Origin: Pseudomonas sp. PB101
Lineage (GTDB): Bacteria; Pseudomonadota; Gammaproteobacteria; Pseudomonadales; Pseudomonadaceae
Reading direction: 5' to 3'
Length of the DNA stretch: 64,000 nucleotides
Assembly: GCF_009764265.1 (NCBI RefSeq)
Contig: NZ_RWIR01000041.1
Location: forward strand, 1-64,000
The notes below the pieces were generated by a model. The model made no database searches, had not been told where the DNA came from, and saw only the letters and a program-made list of their open reading frames with translations. Every line of letters begins with the position of its first letter. Position 1 is the first letter of the stretch. The position numbers and the translations under genes were made by a program. Below are positions 54,163 to 63,684 of the stretch, piece by piece.

Positions 54163-54747
54163 ATGACCCCAGACCAAATCTATTCGCATATCCGCATCGT
54201 CCTCAGCATCATTCTGGGGCTGGGCATAACGACGTTGCTCAAGGGGATCGCATCGATCATCGAGCACCCGCGCCGTTTCGGATGGTCCTGGATACACATG
54301 AGCTGGGTGGTGTGGGCGCTCATTTCAATCATGACGTTCTGGTGGTGGGAGTTTCGTCTTACGCAGGTACCGGTATGGACGTTCGAGTCTTACTTTTTCA
54401 TTGTTTGCTTTTGCGCCCTCTACTTCATGGTCTCGACGATGCTGTTTCCGTCCGACGTGAGAGAGTTCGGCAGCTATGAAAACTACCTGCTGGAACGACG
54501 TGCCTGGTTCTTCGGGCTCATCGCTCTTCTTACGGCCATGGACCTTGTCGATACCTCCCTCAAGGGTAACGCCCGCTGGCAGACGTTGGGAGCGGCGTAT
54601 ACCGCCCATACCGTCATCATGCTGGGCATCGTGTTGATTGGCATCACACAGAAGCGGCGTCGAGTACAACTGGCACTTGCACTGTTTAGCCTGATCTATC
54701 AGCTCGGCTATTTTGCGGTCGAGTACTTCACCCTTATAGCGGACTGA
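54163..54747 (+). CDS. Integral membrane protein of unknown function
   Basis: A 194-residue protein with five or six helices (IRIVLSIILGLGITTLL, WIHMSWVVWALISIMTFWWW, SYFFIVCFCALYFMVSTMLF, and three more). Start at 54163 (MTPDQIYSHI) after GCAGTGAG. Charged loops hold EFGSYENYLLERRAW and ITQKRRRVQ. Family not recognised. It stands alone between a lipoprotein gene and a converging LysR gene. Confidence 0.65.
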   Translation: MTPDQIYSHIRIVLSIILGLGITTLLKGIASIIEHPRRFGWSWIHMSWVVWALISIMTFWWWEFRLTQVPVWTFESYFFIVCFCALYFMVSTMLFPSDVREFGSYENYLLERRAWFFGLIALLTAMDLVDTSLKGNARWQTLGAAYTAHTVIMLGIVLIGITQKRRRVQLALALFSLIYQLGYFAVEYFTLIAD

Positions 54748-54839
54748 CTCAGAAGGACAGCCGGCGTTGTGCAATGGTTTTTTCCTGACCGGGTCGGTTG
54801 GAGTGACCGCTTCTGGCCCCGCGCGCCGGTACACAAGGC

Positions 54840-55733
54840 TCAGCGTCTATATCGCAGCGCCTCCACAAACGCAGAAAAGGCCGCAGATGGCTGGCGTCTG
54901 TTGGGGTAGTACAAATGGTAGCCCTGAAACTCGGGACACCAGTCGGCCAGGACTTCCTTGAGTCGGCCGTCGGCCAGGTACGGTGCGACCAATTGCTCTG
55001 GTACGTAGGCCAGACCAACGCCATCCAGGGCGGCATTGAGAACATGCATGATGCTGTTGAAAACGAGTTGCCCGTCTGCCTTGACCGTAAACGCCTGGCC
55101 ATCTCGTTCAAACTCCCAGGCGTAAATCGCCCCTGATGGCCGGTGACGGATATTGACGCAGTCATGGGCAGTCAACTCATGAGGTGTGGCGGGTACCGGG
55201 TGATGTTCGAAATACGCCGCAGATCCCACCACCGCCAACCGCCAATCCGGTCCTATGCGAACCGCAATCATGTCCTTGCTGATCGATTCGCCCATGCGAA
55301 TGCCGGCATCGAAGCGTTCCTCGACCACGTTGGTGAATCCATAGTCGACGTAGAACTCCAGTGTGATATCCGGGTAATTCTTCAGGAAGCCGGCAAGCAT
55401 CGGCCGAATGCACAACTCTATCTGATCGTCAGTGCAGGAAATACGAATCGTGCCACTGGGCTTGTCCCGTAATTCGCTCAAGGCTTCAAGCTCAACAGCG
55501 ATCTGGTCAAAAAGCGGGGTGATCGAGCGCATCAACCGTTCTCCCGCTTCTGTCGGCGACACATTGCGTGTCGTGCGGGCCAGCAGACGTATCCCCAGTC
55601 TTTGTTCAAGTGCCCGGATCGTATGACTCAGCGCAGAAGGCGTAATGCCCAGTTTGGCGGCGGCTTTGGTAAAGCTTTGATCGCGCGCCACTGCCAGAAA
55701 AGCCTGGAGGTCGTTGACTTTGGTATTGGCCAT
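54840..55733 (-). CDS. LysR-family regulator
   Basis: A 297-residue LTTR. The HTH VNDLQAFLAVARDQSFTKAA and SALSHTIRALEQRLGIRLLA is followed by an effector domain (about 92-290) with FEVERF-type DAGIRMGESISKDMIAVRIG, the CrgA-like branch. It is divergent from the MFS gene at 56001 and a short frame at 55830, its probable targets. Confidence 0.85.
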   Translation of the reverse strand: MANTKVNDLQAFLAVARDQSFTKAAAKLGITPSALSHTIRALEQRLGIRLLARTTRNVSPTEAGERLMRSITPLFDQIAVELEALSELRDKPSGTIRISCTDDQIELCIRPMLAGFLKNYPDITLEFYVDYGFTNVVEERFDAGIRMGESISKDMIAVRIGPDWRLAVVGSAAYFEHHPVPATPHELTAHDCVNIRHRPSGAIYAWEFERDGQAFTVKADGQLVFNSIMHVLNAALDGVGLAYVPEQLVAPYLADGRLKEVLADWCPEFQGYHLYYPNRRQPSAAFSAFVEALRYRR

Positions 55734-55829
55734 TGCTGAGTTTTTCTCAAAACTACATGAAGATTATGCCTACTAATCAGGGTATCTCGAATCCGTCAAG
55801 CTCTGTCACCTATCTGGAACGGAGTACTG

Positions 55830-55955
55830 ATGATGAGCGAGACAGCTGTAACCCTCCTTGGGACTGTAGAAGCCTTGACCCCTCCCGGGCTTGATCGGCG
55901 CGACTTCGTAAAGGCCACCGACGTCAGCATGTACGACCTGACGGTGGTTGGCTGA
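55830..55955 (+). CDS. Possible 41-residue leader or gene remnant
   Basis: MMSETAVTLLGTVEALTPPG ends with LDRRDFVKATDVSMYDLTVV and G. A GGAGT site precedes the ATG by 5 bases. The RRDFVKA stretch recalls a twin-arginine signal, but nothing exported follows the stop. It lies between the LysR start and the MFS gene, 45 bases before the latter. It may be the start of a lost gene or a leader peptide. Confidence 0.3.
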   Translation: MMSETAVTLLGTVEALTPPGLDRRDFVKATDVSMYDLTVVG

Positions 55956-56000
55956 AACGCCAGTGCTTCAGCCAACAACGATTGGAAGAGAGGTTTTTAA

Positions 56001-57212
56001 ATGACGGCTCAAGTATTCGACACTCCGGCAGGTGATGCCCTCGGCATGCCGGGCACTGCGGAACTGCCGGCTCACTGGAGTGGCATTTTTGCGATGACGC
56101 TGTGCGTATTCGCGCTGATCGCTTCGGAGTTCATGCCCGTCAGTTTGCTCACGCCGATCGCAGCGGATCTGCAAATCAGTGAAGGACTGGCCGGGTATGG
56201 GATCGCCATCTCCGGCGCGTTCGCGGTGCTGACAAGCCTTTCGATTTCCAGGCTTGCGGGCTCGATGGACCGCAAGACGCTGTTGCTGCTACTGACCGCG
56301 ATCATGTGCGTGTCGGGGTTGGTGGTCGGTCTGGCGCCGAACTATACGGTGTACATGATTGGTCGTGCGCTGATCGGCGTGGTGATCGGCGGGTTCTGGT
56401 CGATGTCGGCGGCCATGGCCATGCGCCTGGTACCGCCCCTTAGCGTGCCCAAGGCTCTGGCAATCTTCAACGGCGGCAATGCCTTGGCAACCGTAGTGGC
56501 CGCACCACTGGGAAGCTATCTGGGGAGTGTCATCGGCTGGCGGGGTGCTTTCTTCTGCCTGATTCCGGTAGCGATCATCGCGTTGATCTGGCAGTGGATC
56601 AGCCTGCCAGGCATGAAGGCGGCGCCGCGCAAAGCGGGGGATGGCAATGTCTTTCGATTGTTCAGGAGCCCATTGGTCAGTTTCGGCATGTTGAGTGTGG
56701 GGATTTTCTTCATGGGGCAGTTTGTATTGTTCACCTATCTGCGCCCGTTCCTGGAGACCGTCACGGGTGTAGAGGTTTCCATGTTGTCGATGATCCTGCT
56801 GGTCATAGGCGTGGCGGGTTTTGTCGGGACCATCCTGATCGGCACTTTCCTGAAAACCGGCATGTATCGCGTCCTGGTCTGCATTCCACTCTTGATGGCC
56901 GCCATTGCACTTTCCTTGATAGTCCTTGGCACAGGAGTCGTGGCAGCTTTTGTATTGCTGGGGCTGTGGGGCCTGATCGCGACGGCAGCGCCAGTGGGGT
57001 GGTGGTCGTGGCTGGCCAAGGCGTTGCCCAAGGATGCCGAGGCCGGTGGCGGCCTGATGGTGGCAGTCATTCAGCTATCCATTGCGCTGGGTTCGACCCT
57101 CGGCGGGCTGCTGTTCGACGGGAGCGGCTATCGCATGACCTTTCTCGCAAGCGCAGTCTTGCTGGTACTCGCCGCAGTGCTGGCTTTTTTCACATCGCGA
57201 AACCAGGTTTGA
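56001..57212 (+). CDS. DHA1-family MFS efflux transporter
   Basis: A 403-residue MFS protein with 12 helices. ALIASEFMPVSLLTPIAADL in helix 1, DRKTLLLLLT in the motif A loop, and APLGSYLGSVIGWRGAFF (motif C region) place it with the YdhP/AraJ-like DHA1 exporters. It is controlled presumably by the divergent LysR gene at 54840. Substrate unknown. Confidence 0.83.
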   Translation: MTAQVFDTPAGDALGMPGTAELPAHWSGIFAMTLCVFALIASEFMPVSLLTPIAADLQISEGLAGYGIAISGAFAVLTSLSISRLAGSMDRKTLLLLLTAIMCVSGLVVGLAPNYTVYMIGRALIGVVIGGFWSMSAAMAMRLVPPLSVPKALAIFNGGNALATVVAAPLGSYLGSVIGWRGAFFCLIPVAIIALIWQWISLPGMKAAPRKAGDGNVFRLFRSPLVSFGMLSVGIFFMGQFVLFTYLRPFLETVTGVEVSMLSMILLVIGVAGFVGTILIGTFLKTGMYRVLVCIPLLMAAIALSLIVLGTGVVAAFVLLGLWGLIATAAPVGWWSWLAKALPKDAEAGGGLMVAVIQLSIALGSTLGGLLFDGSGYRMTFLASAVLLVLAAVLAFFTSRNQV

Positions 57213-57403
57213 TGGAAGACAGGTTTGACCCAACCCTCCATGCGTTGCTAAAAAAGCAAAAGTCATTTGCGATTCGAGAGGATTGTTGCGCCAGGAGTCC
57301 GAAGTTAGCATCGATCCATCGCTGCAACTCATCAGACTTTTGGCGTGAGTCAAAGACAGCTTTTTACCTGTCGCTCAGCTGATCGTCCCTCCCTCGATCA
57401 AAT

Positions 57404-58546
57404 ATGGAAACTCCAATGTCGAAACTCTTCGAAGAATTCAGCATGGGCGACACCACGCTCAAAAATCGTATCGTCATGGCGCCTTTGACCCGCTCTCGCG
57501 CACCCGATGATGTCGCCGATGAGCGAGTGGCGTTGTACTACGCGCAACGCGCCACCGCAGGCTTGATTGTCAGCGAGGGCACGCCGATATCCCGTGAAGG
57601 TCAGGGCTACCTCTTCAATCCGGGGATCTTCACCACCGAGCAAATCGCTGGATGGCGCCTCACCACCCACTCGGTGCATGCCGTGGGTGGCAAGATGTTT
57701 GCGCAAATCTGGCACGTGGGTCGTGTTTCGCATCCGTCGATCCAGGAGGGCGGGAAACTGCCGGTGAGTGCCACGTCGAAGCAAGCGGTTGGCGCGACGG
57801 CTTTCGGCTACGACGCTGACGGCAAACCGGCGTTGGTAGCGCCACCGGCGCCACGCCAGCTGACAACGGCCGAGGTTTCGCGGATCGTCGGTGAGTTCGC
57901 GCAGGCGGCCGAAAATGCGATCGAGGCAGGTTTTGATGGCGTCGAAATTCATGGTGCCAATGGCTATCTGTTCGAGCAGTTCATGAATCCGCTGGTCAAT
58001 GATCGAACCGATCAATACTCCGCCGATCAGTTGGAAAATCGCCTGCGCTTCACCCTGCAAGTCATCGACGCCGTGGTTGCGCGGATTGGCGCCGGCCGTG
58101 TGGGCATCCGTATTTCGCCCTATGGTCAACTGTTCGATATGCCGTTGTATGAACAGATCGATGAAACCTACACCGCGCTTGCCACAGAGATTGGCGCTCG
58201 GCAGCTGGCCTATGTTCATGTCATGGATCAGTCCGGATTTCCTGCCCCGGGTACTGTGGGTAGCGGTGGCGGACCGAAAGCGACTTTTATCAATTTGCTG
58301 TCGACCATGAAATCAAGATTGCCCGGCACGGCGCTCATTCTGGCTGGCGGTATGTCGCGCCAACGTGCGCAAGACCTGATCAACGACGGCATCATCGACC
58401 TCGCTGCGTTTGGTACCGCTTACATCAGCAACCCCGATCTGGTGGCGCGCCTGCAGAACAACTGGCCTCTGACAGAAGCCAAGCGCGAAACCTTCTACGG
58501 CGGCGGGGCCGAAGGTTATGTCGATTACGCGCCTCATCGAGGGTAA
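57404..58546 (+). CDS. Old yellow enzyme family ene-reductase
   Basis: A 380-residue FMN-dependent OYE (NemA/XenB-like). KNRIVMAPLTRSRAPDDVAD is the N-terminal FMN strand and FDGVEIHGANGYLFEQFMNP carries the His/Asn pair that binds the substrate carbonyl. The YGGGAEGYVDYAPH end is family-typical. It reduces activated alkenes or nitro compounds with NAD(P)H. Either ATG at 57404 or at 57416 could start it. A LysR gene follows in the same direction. Confidence 0.87.
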   Translation: METPMSKLFEEFSMGDTTLKNRIVMAPLTRSRAPDDVADERVALYYAQRATAGLIVSEGTPISREGQGYLFNPGIFTTEQIAGWRLTTHSVHAVGGKMFAQIWHVGRVSHPSIQEGGKLPVSATSKQAVGATAFGYDADGKPALVAPPAPRQLTTAEVSRIVGEFAQAAENAIEAGFDGVEIHGANGYLFEQFMNPLVNDRTDQYSADQLENRLRFTLQVIDAVVARIGAGRVGIRISPYGQLFDMPLYEQIDETYTALATEIGARQLAYVHVMDQSGFPAPGTVGSGGGPKATFINLLSTMKSRLPGTALILAGGMSRQRAQDLINDGIIDLAAFGTAYISNPDLVARLQNNWPLTEAKRETFYGGGAEGYVDYAPHRG

Positions 58547-58724
58547 GCAGTCGCGAACCGGCAAGGTTCCACTTCCTGAAATTTTGGCAGCCGTCACCGG
58601 TATTCGGTGCGGCTGCTTTTTCATGGCTGATGCAAACAGGTCCGGGAGGCGGGTCCGAGAGGACAATCAGCAGCCGTTCTGTTTTAGTACAGCTCCACGG
58701 CGCCTTCTGTTGGAGATTTCCCCT

Positions 58725-59675
58725 ATGCACCTCAAAGCGCACCGATACTTTGCCATGGTTGCGGTGACCGGCAGTTTCTCGGCGACGGCGCGACACTTTC
58801 GCGTCCCTGCGTCCTCCGTTTCACGCTTCATCGCGGCGCTGGAACGGGAGGTGGGCCAGCAGCTGCTGTATCGCAATACTCGCGCCGTCAAACTGACGGA
58901 AGCGGGCGAGCGTTATTACGTGCAGATCCGCGAAGTATTGGAGTTGCTGGATGCCGCCGATGAGGAAGTCACCGGCAAGGGCGGCGAGATTCGTGGCCTG
59001 GTGCGGATCAACGCGCCGGTTGCGTTCGGCAGTCTGCATATCGTGAAACTGTTGAATGGCCTGTATGACAAGTATCCGCAATTGACCGTTGAACTGACGG
59101 TCACCGATGCCTTTATCGACCCGGTTCAGGAGGGCGCAGACATCATATTCCGGGTGGGGCACCTGGAGGATTCCGGATTGATTGGGCGGAAAATCTGCGA
59201 CCAACAATACGTGCTGTGCGCTAGCGCAGAGTACCTGGCGAAGCACGGCAAACCCGCTTCGCCAGAGGATCTGCAGAACCACGCGTGCCTGGTCTACAAG
59301 GGAACCGGTGGGGCGCAGCGCTGGTACTTCAGAAAGCCGGCCAGCGACAAGGTGAAAATCATCGAAGTGCATGGGCCGCTCAGAAGCAACAATGGCCAGG
59401 TCCTGGTAGAGGCGGCGCTCGCGGGGCGGGGGATTGTGTTTTTTCCTTCCTGGCTCTTCAGTAGAGAGAGTTTCATGAACAGACAGCTCATTCAGCTTTT
59501 ACCCGATTGGGAGGGGGCGGTTGAGCAGACGCCAAGCCAGATCCATTTGATTTCCCCCGAGAATCGACTCCGCTCTCAGAAAGTCCGCGTGGTGTGGGAC
59601 TACTTCATCAGCGCGATTGGCGTTCCTCCCTATTGGGATGATCTCAGTGGTTCTGGTACTGACGGTGATACTTGA
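58725..59675 (+). CDS. LysR-family regulator (CrgA-like)
   Basis: A 316-residue LTTR. The start at 58725 (MHLKAHRYFAMVAVTGSFSA) is set by the HTH; the frame is open earlier over non-homologous sequence. The effector domain (about 92-295) contains ADIIFRVGHLEDSGLIGRKI. It lies 178 bases after the ene-reductase gene and may regulate it. Confidence 0.83.
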   Translation: MHLKAHRYFAMVAVTGSFSATARHFRVPASSVSRFIAALEREVGQQLLYRNTRAVKLTEAGERYYVQIREVLELLDAADEEVTGKGGEIRGLVRINAPVAFGSLHIVKLLNGLYDKYPQLTVELTVTDAFIDPVQEGADIIFRVGHLEDSGLIGRKICDQQYVLCASAEYLAKHGKPASPEDLQNHACLVYKGTGGAQRWYFRKPASDKVKIIEVHGPLRSNNGQVLVEAALAGRGIVFFPSWLFSRESFMNRQLIQLLPDWEGAVEQTPSQIHLISPENRLRSQKVRVVWDYFISAIGVPPYWDDLSGSGTDGDT

Positions 59676-59941
59676 AAATGCAGAGGTTGGCTTAAGAGCT
59701 TAACTTTTCAATCGCTGCGTTGTATTGCCTCTTGATAAAAAGTCAATGGTGTCATGTTGCACTATTGCAGATTTCGTTGTGTCAATTAACGTGGCTTGGT
59801 AATTGCCGATGTGTGCGTGGTCGATTGTCGGTAGCTGACGCGTTACTTCATCACCACCGGTGGATACTGGTTTGGTGGGCATCCTGCACTGTGAAGGGAC
59901 TATGCTTGAAGTGATAAGGCATTTGCAGAATCGGAGATCCC

Positions 59942-60970
59942 ATGAATGAAGTCTTCCGTGATCATAAGCGTGTGGCGGCAGCAATAGCGACCGTTGTTGA
60001 TGCTGTAGGGCAACAGGGCTTTTATGCCATCGTGCTGGAGACGCTAGGACAATATATTGATTGTGAGCGTTGGCTGGCTATCAAGTACAGCAGATTTTCT
60101 GCCCCCGAATTCATCGTCAATACGTCTTTGAGCCACGAGGCGGTTGCGCAATACATGAATCACCTTTATAGGATCGACCCTCTGCTTCGGCTAGTGACTG
60201 AAGATCGTGTGCCCTCAGTGGTCACGTTTTCACTCATGCAAAGCGAGGATGAGTCCAATGTTTATTACGATGAAATATTCAAGTCGGGGCAGATTCTGGA
60301 CGAATTGACGCTGATGCTGCCTGTCATCGGTGGGGGGTATCTGGGTTTCTGTTTTGATCGCGAGTACACCCTCTTCAATGAGGATGAAATCGCCTTTTTC
60401 ACCGCCCTGTACCCGATCATCGTCGCTGCGCATGCCGCGCACATGCGAACGGAGTTCATGGAGGGGCTTGGTGCCCTGTTCGGGAATGGAAAGGTCGGCG
60501 TACTCACATTAGGAAGTGATAACAGGGTCATCTACCAAAACCCCGCATGGCACGCCTTGACCGGTCATACCTTCGGAAAAGAAAAATTGGAATTAATATT
60601 GAGTCAGCCTGAACTGATAGCGGTTCATGTTGAAGGCTTGATTGCCCACTGGGAATATTCCAGGAATGTATCCGCTTCTACTGCGAGCGTCAGAGCAGTA
60701 TTTCTCGAACAGAAAAGCGAAGGGTATATACAAACGGATGTAAAAGAGTTCTTCGAACAATTCTATGATACTTATCACCTCAGCCCGCGCGAGCGACAAC
60801 TGGTCGAAAAAACCTTGCGCGGGTATTCGATGCCCGTGATCGCAGAAAAACTGGATCTTAGTCTGGGAACGGTCAGAAATTATAAACAGCGGTTGTACGC
60901 CAAACTCGATATCACCAGTGAACGGGAAATATTTTCTTTGTTCATGATGCATATGTTCGGGCAGCCATAA
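59942..60970 (+). CDS. LuxR-type HTH regulator
   Basis: A 342-residue regulator. The C-terminal LuxR HTH (about 278-335) reads YHLSPRERQLVEKTLRGYSM and LDLSLGTVRNYKQRLYAKLD. The N-terminal 170 residues (GFYAIVLETLGQYIDCERWL, EDEIAFFTALYPIIVAAH) look GAF-like, and 180-235 (GVLTLGSDNRVIYQNPAWHA) PAS-like. It lacks a recognisable acyl-homoserine-lactone domain and no luxI is present. It heads a gene group with two matching palindromes downstream, so it probably activates those genes in response to an unknown ligand. Confidence 0.82.
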   Translation: MNEVFRDHKRVAAAIATVVDAVGQQGFYAIVLETLGQYIDCERWLAIKYSRFSAPEFIVNTSLSHEAVAQYMNHLYRIDPLLRLVTEDRVPSVVTFSLMQSEDESNVYYDEIFKSGQILDELTLMLPVIGGGYLGFCFDREYTLFNEDEIAFFTALYPIIVAAHAAHMRTEFMEGLGALFGNGKVGVLTLGSDNRVIYQNPAWHALTGHTFGKEKLELILSQPELIAVHVEGLIAHWEYSRNVSASTASVRAVFLEQKSEGYIQTDVKEFFEQFYDTYHLSPRERQLVEKTLRGYSMPVIAEKLDLSLGTVRNYKQRLYAKLDITSEREIFSLFMMHMFGQP

Positions 60971-60977
60971 CGGTAGC

Positions 60978-61024
60978 TAGTGCAGATTAGCACTATTGGT
61001 ACAGTCGGTGACGAGCGCTAACAT
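60978..61024 (+). promoter_or_regulatory. LuxR-type box and promoter for the permease operon
   Basis: TAGTGC-AGATTA-GCACTA (60978-60995) is a perfect 6+6+6 dyad. It directly abuts a -35-like TTGGTA (60996-61001), a 17-base spacer and TAACAT (61019-61024). A LuxR-type activator bound here would touch RNA polymerase. The same arrangement recurs at 63564. Confidence 0.7.
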
Positions 61025-61133
61025 CGCCTTCAAGGCTCGGCACGCATCCCCGCAACAACGGTCATTCAGCGGCCGGCCTACAACGATAACAATATGAACT
61101 TGAAGACTCGCGTATTACGCGAGCGGCGGGAGT

Positions 61134-62600
61134 ATGCTCATGAACAGCACAACGGTTGGCAAGGACAATTGTCAGGAAAAGGGTCATCACCTCCAGCGTG
61201 AACTGAACTTTTCCTCCACATTCTCCCTGGCTTTTGCCTTCATATCGCCCATTGTGGCGCTTTACTCCATCTTCGGAATCGGCATTTTAACGGTCGGTCC
61301 TGCCTTCTGGTGGGGGTTGGTGGTGGCCATGGCAGGGTAACTACTGGTGGCGTTGGTCTTCGCCATGCTGGTATCGAGATTTCCGTATGAGGGCAGTATT
61401 TATCAGTGGTCCAAGTACCTGCTCGGCAGTCGCTTTGGCTGGTTTGCAGGCTGGACTTACATCTGCACGCTGCCGATCACCATTGCAACGGTAGCCCTTG
61501 GCGGCGCGGGATTCGTGGCGCAACTGTTTGGCATCGATGCGACCGACAAGATGATCAGTGTGCCGATTGCCCTGTTTCTCATCGCATTCGCCACGTGGGG
61601 TAATACCCAAGGCCGAAAGATTTTCTCGACCATCGTCTGGCTATGCATTGGTGCCGAAGTGATCGGTTCGGTCGGCATCGGCGTGTTGTTGCTGATGGAG
61701 TTCAAAGTCAACGCGCTGTCCATCCTGATGCCCGACGCTCAAGTCTTTGCCTGGCCGGAACCGGGTATCTCCGGCTTTTTCTCTTCAAAAGTAGCGCTCG
61801 CCATTGCCTACTGCGGTTGGGCATTCGTGGGTTTTGAAAGCGCCGGTGCCGTTGCCGAGGAAGTCAAGGATCCTGAACGAGCGGTACCCAAGGCGATGCT
61901 GTTTTGCCTGCTGTCGGTTGGCGCGGTGGTGGCATTCTCGGCGTTTTCACTGATTTTGGCCTTGCCCACCCTGGAGTTCCCTGCGGGAAGCGACCCTGTC
62001 ACGGTGACGCTGATCACTCATTTAGGTCAGATCGCCTACAAGGGCATGCTGGTGCTGTTCATTATCGGGTTTCTAGCGTGCATGCTGGGCATTCAGGCTT
62101 CGGTATCGCGGGTCATTTGGGCGTTCGCTCGGGACAGAACCATTCCCTGCTCGGATTTCCTGCGACAGTTGAGTGGGGACGACAAATTGCCAACGCGCGC
62201 TTTTCTGTTAACGGGCGGGTTGTCGGCATTATTGTTCATGTTGTCTTTTACCAATATTTATCCGCTGTTATTGGCGTTCAGTATTGCCGGATTCTATCTC
62301 GCCTTTGCATTCCCGCTGGTGGGGGCGTGTGTAAGTGTATTGAAAGGTGACTGGCGAGAGGGGCCGTTCTCTCTGGGTATCTTGAGTATTCCCACCATCT
62401 TCGCGGCCACCGGTTGGACTCTATTTGAAACGGTCAATATTTCGTGGCCTCGTTATCCGGAACTGTCGTGGTACGAAAATTGGGCGGTGCCGATCATGAT
62501 TGTTTTCCTGGCGCTGGCGGGCTGGGTTATTTATTCGAAATGGGCCTCCCCTTCTTATACGCAATCAACGTTACGCGCCGCCGTCGCGGATAACGAATAA
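61134..62600 (+). pseudogene. APC-family amino acid permease split by an in-frame TAA
   Basis: Codons 1-68 (MLMNSTTVGKDNCQ to WWGLVVAMAG) end at TAA (61338-61340). The same frame continues LLVALVFAMLVSRFPYEGSI for another 420 codons to 62600. Together they give a full 489-codon APC permease, with the stop inside helix 2, most likely a CAA (Gln) to TAA change. A 417-residue product starting at GTG 61347 would lack the first helices. A short hairpin (CTCGCG/CGCGAG, 61107-61123) precedes the ribosome site. Readthrough or a sequencing error is possible. Confidence 0.8.
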
Positions 62601-62616
62601 ATCTGGCGAGCCAGTG

Positions 62617-63519
62617 ATGCGAACACACAAAAACATGGACAACGAAAGATATTTGATGCTTCGCGCGCGTCTGAACAATGAATTACGGATACGACTGACA
62701 CACTCAAGTTCCTCACTGGAGAAGCTGTATAACGCCATGGCTTACGGCGTATTTGAACCGGGTAAATGTTTGCGTCCAATGCTTGTTTACAATGCGTGTA
62801 AAGCCATGGGAGGGCAGTTTGACGCAGCCGACGGAGTCGCTTGCGCGGTGGAGCTGATGCACGCCTATTCCTTGATACACGACGATCTTCCGGCACTGGA
62901 CGACGCTCTCGTTCGTAGAGGGAAGCCGGCGTTGCATGTGGCCTACGGCGAAAGCACGGCCTTGATCGCGGGCGATGCCTTGCAGGCACTGGCGTTCGAA
63001 TCCCTGGCGCAGCCATCAGCGGTGAGTGCCGGGATTCGCCTGCAAATGGTGGCGGTCATGGCCAGGGCGGCTGGCCCCGCCGGTCTTGCAGGCGGCCAGT
63101 TTCTCGACATGGCGCTGGCCGGTACCCGACCGACTTTGGAGCAAGTCGCCGAAATGCAGCGTTTGAAAACCGGCGCATTGATCGAGGCCAGCGTCGTGCT
63201 GGGCGCAATGGCGAGTGGAGCAAGCGTGGAAACCAATCGCTTCGTTGCCTTGAGAAAATACGCCGAACAGATCGGCAGGGCCTTTCAAGTGCGCGACGAC
63301 ATTCTGGATATCGTCGGAGATCGGGTTGCCCTGGGGAAAGCGGTTCACGCGGACCAGCACGCTGACAAGTCCACCGCTGTTTCTTCATTGGGATTGGAAG
63401 GGGCGCAGCAATATGCCTGGCAACTTCTGCGGGAGGCATTAACGGCACTGGATGCATTTGGCCCAGAAGCCGATGCACTTCGACAACTTGCACATGTTGT
63501 CGTGGAACGCGACCTCTAG
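62617..63519 (+). CDS. Short-chain polyprenyl synthase (FPP synthase-like)
   Basis: A 300-residue trans-prenyltransferase resembling IspA. The first Asp-rich motif is DDLPALD (89-95) and the second DDILD (227-231). HAYSLIHDD just before the first motif matches C15-type farnesyl diphosphate synthases. RPMLVY and DKSTAVSSLGLEGA are family marks. It lies 16 bases after the permease frame, so it is cotranscribed with it rather than with dxs/xseB as the housekeeping ispA normally is. This suggests a dedicated isoprenoid supply for a special product. Confidence 0.85.
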   Translation: MRTHKNMDNERYLMLRARLNNELRIRLTHSSSSLEKLYNAMAYGVFEPGKCLRPMLVYNACKAMGGQFDAADGVACAVELMHAYSLIHDDLPALDDALVRRGKPALHVAYGESTALIAGDALQALAFESLAQPSAVSAGIRLQMVAVMARAAGPAGLAGGQFLDMALAGTRPTLEQVAEMQRLKTGALIEASVVLGAMASGASVETNRFVALRKYAEQIGRAFQVRDDILDIVGDRVALGKAVHADQHADKSTAVSSLGLEGAQQYAWQLLREALTALDAFGPEADALRQLAHVVVERDL

Positions 63520-63563
63520 CGATACGAAATTTCGTTCCCTGGTTAATTTAACAACGATAGCAA

Positions 63564-63610
63564 TAGTGCAGATTTGCAGTATTTGAATTCTCCTGTCATG
63601 GGTTGAATAT
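63564..63610 (+). promoter_or_regulatory. Second LuxR-type box and promoter
   Basis: TAGTGC-AGATTT-GCAGTA (63564-63581) differs from the first box at two positions. It abuts TTTGAA (63582-63587), then 17 bases, then GAATAT (63605-63610). The spacing is identical to that at 60978, and the M24-family gene follows 75 bases on. Confidence 0.7.
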
Positions 63611-63684
63611 GACGGCTACGGCGCTCGAACGCTGATCAGTATTCGGCGCACTTATGTATAAAAACAAAGATTGAGGTAATCGTG

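Noticed and set aside
59755..59772. A third LuxR-type box upstream of the regulator gene (TGTTGC-N6-GCAGAT)
   Set aside because: Only the inner GC-N6-GC is kept and no promoter hexamers follow at the right spacing. Autoregulation cannot be claimed from it.
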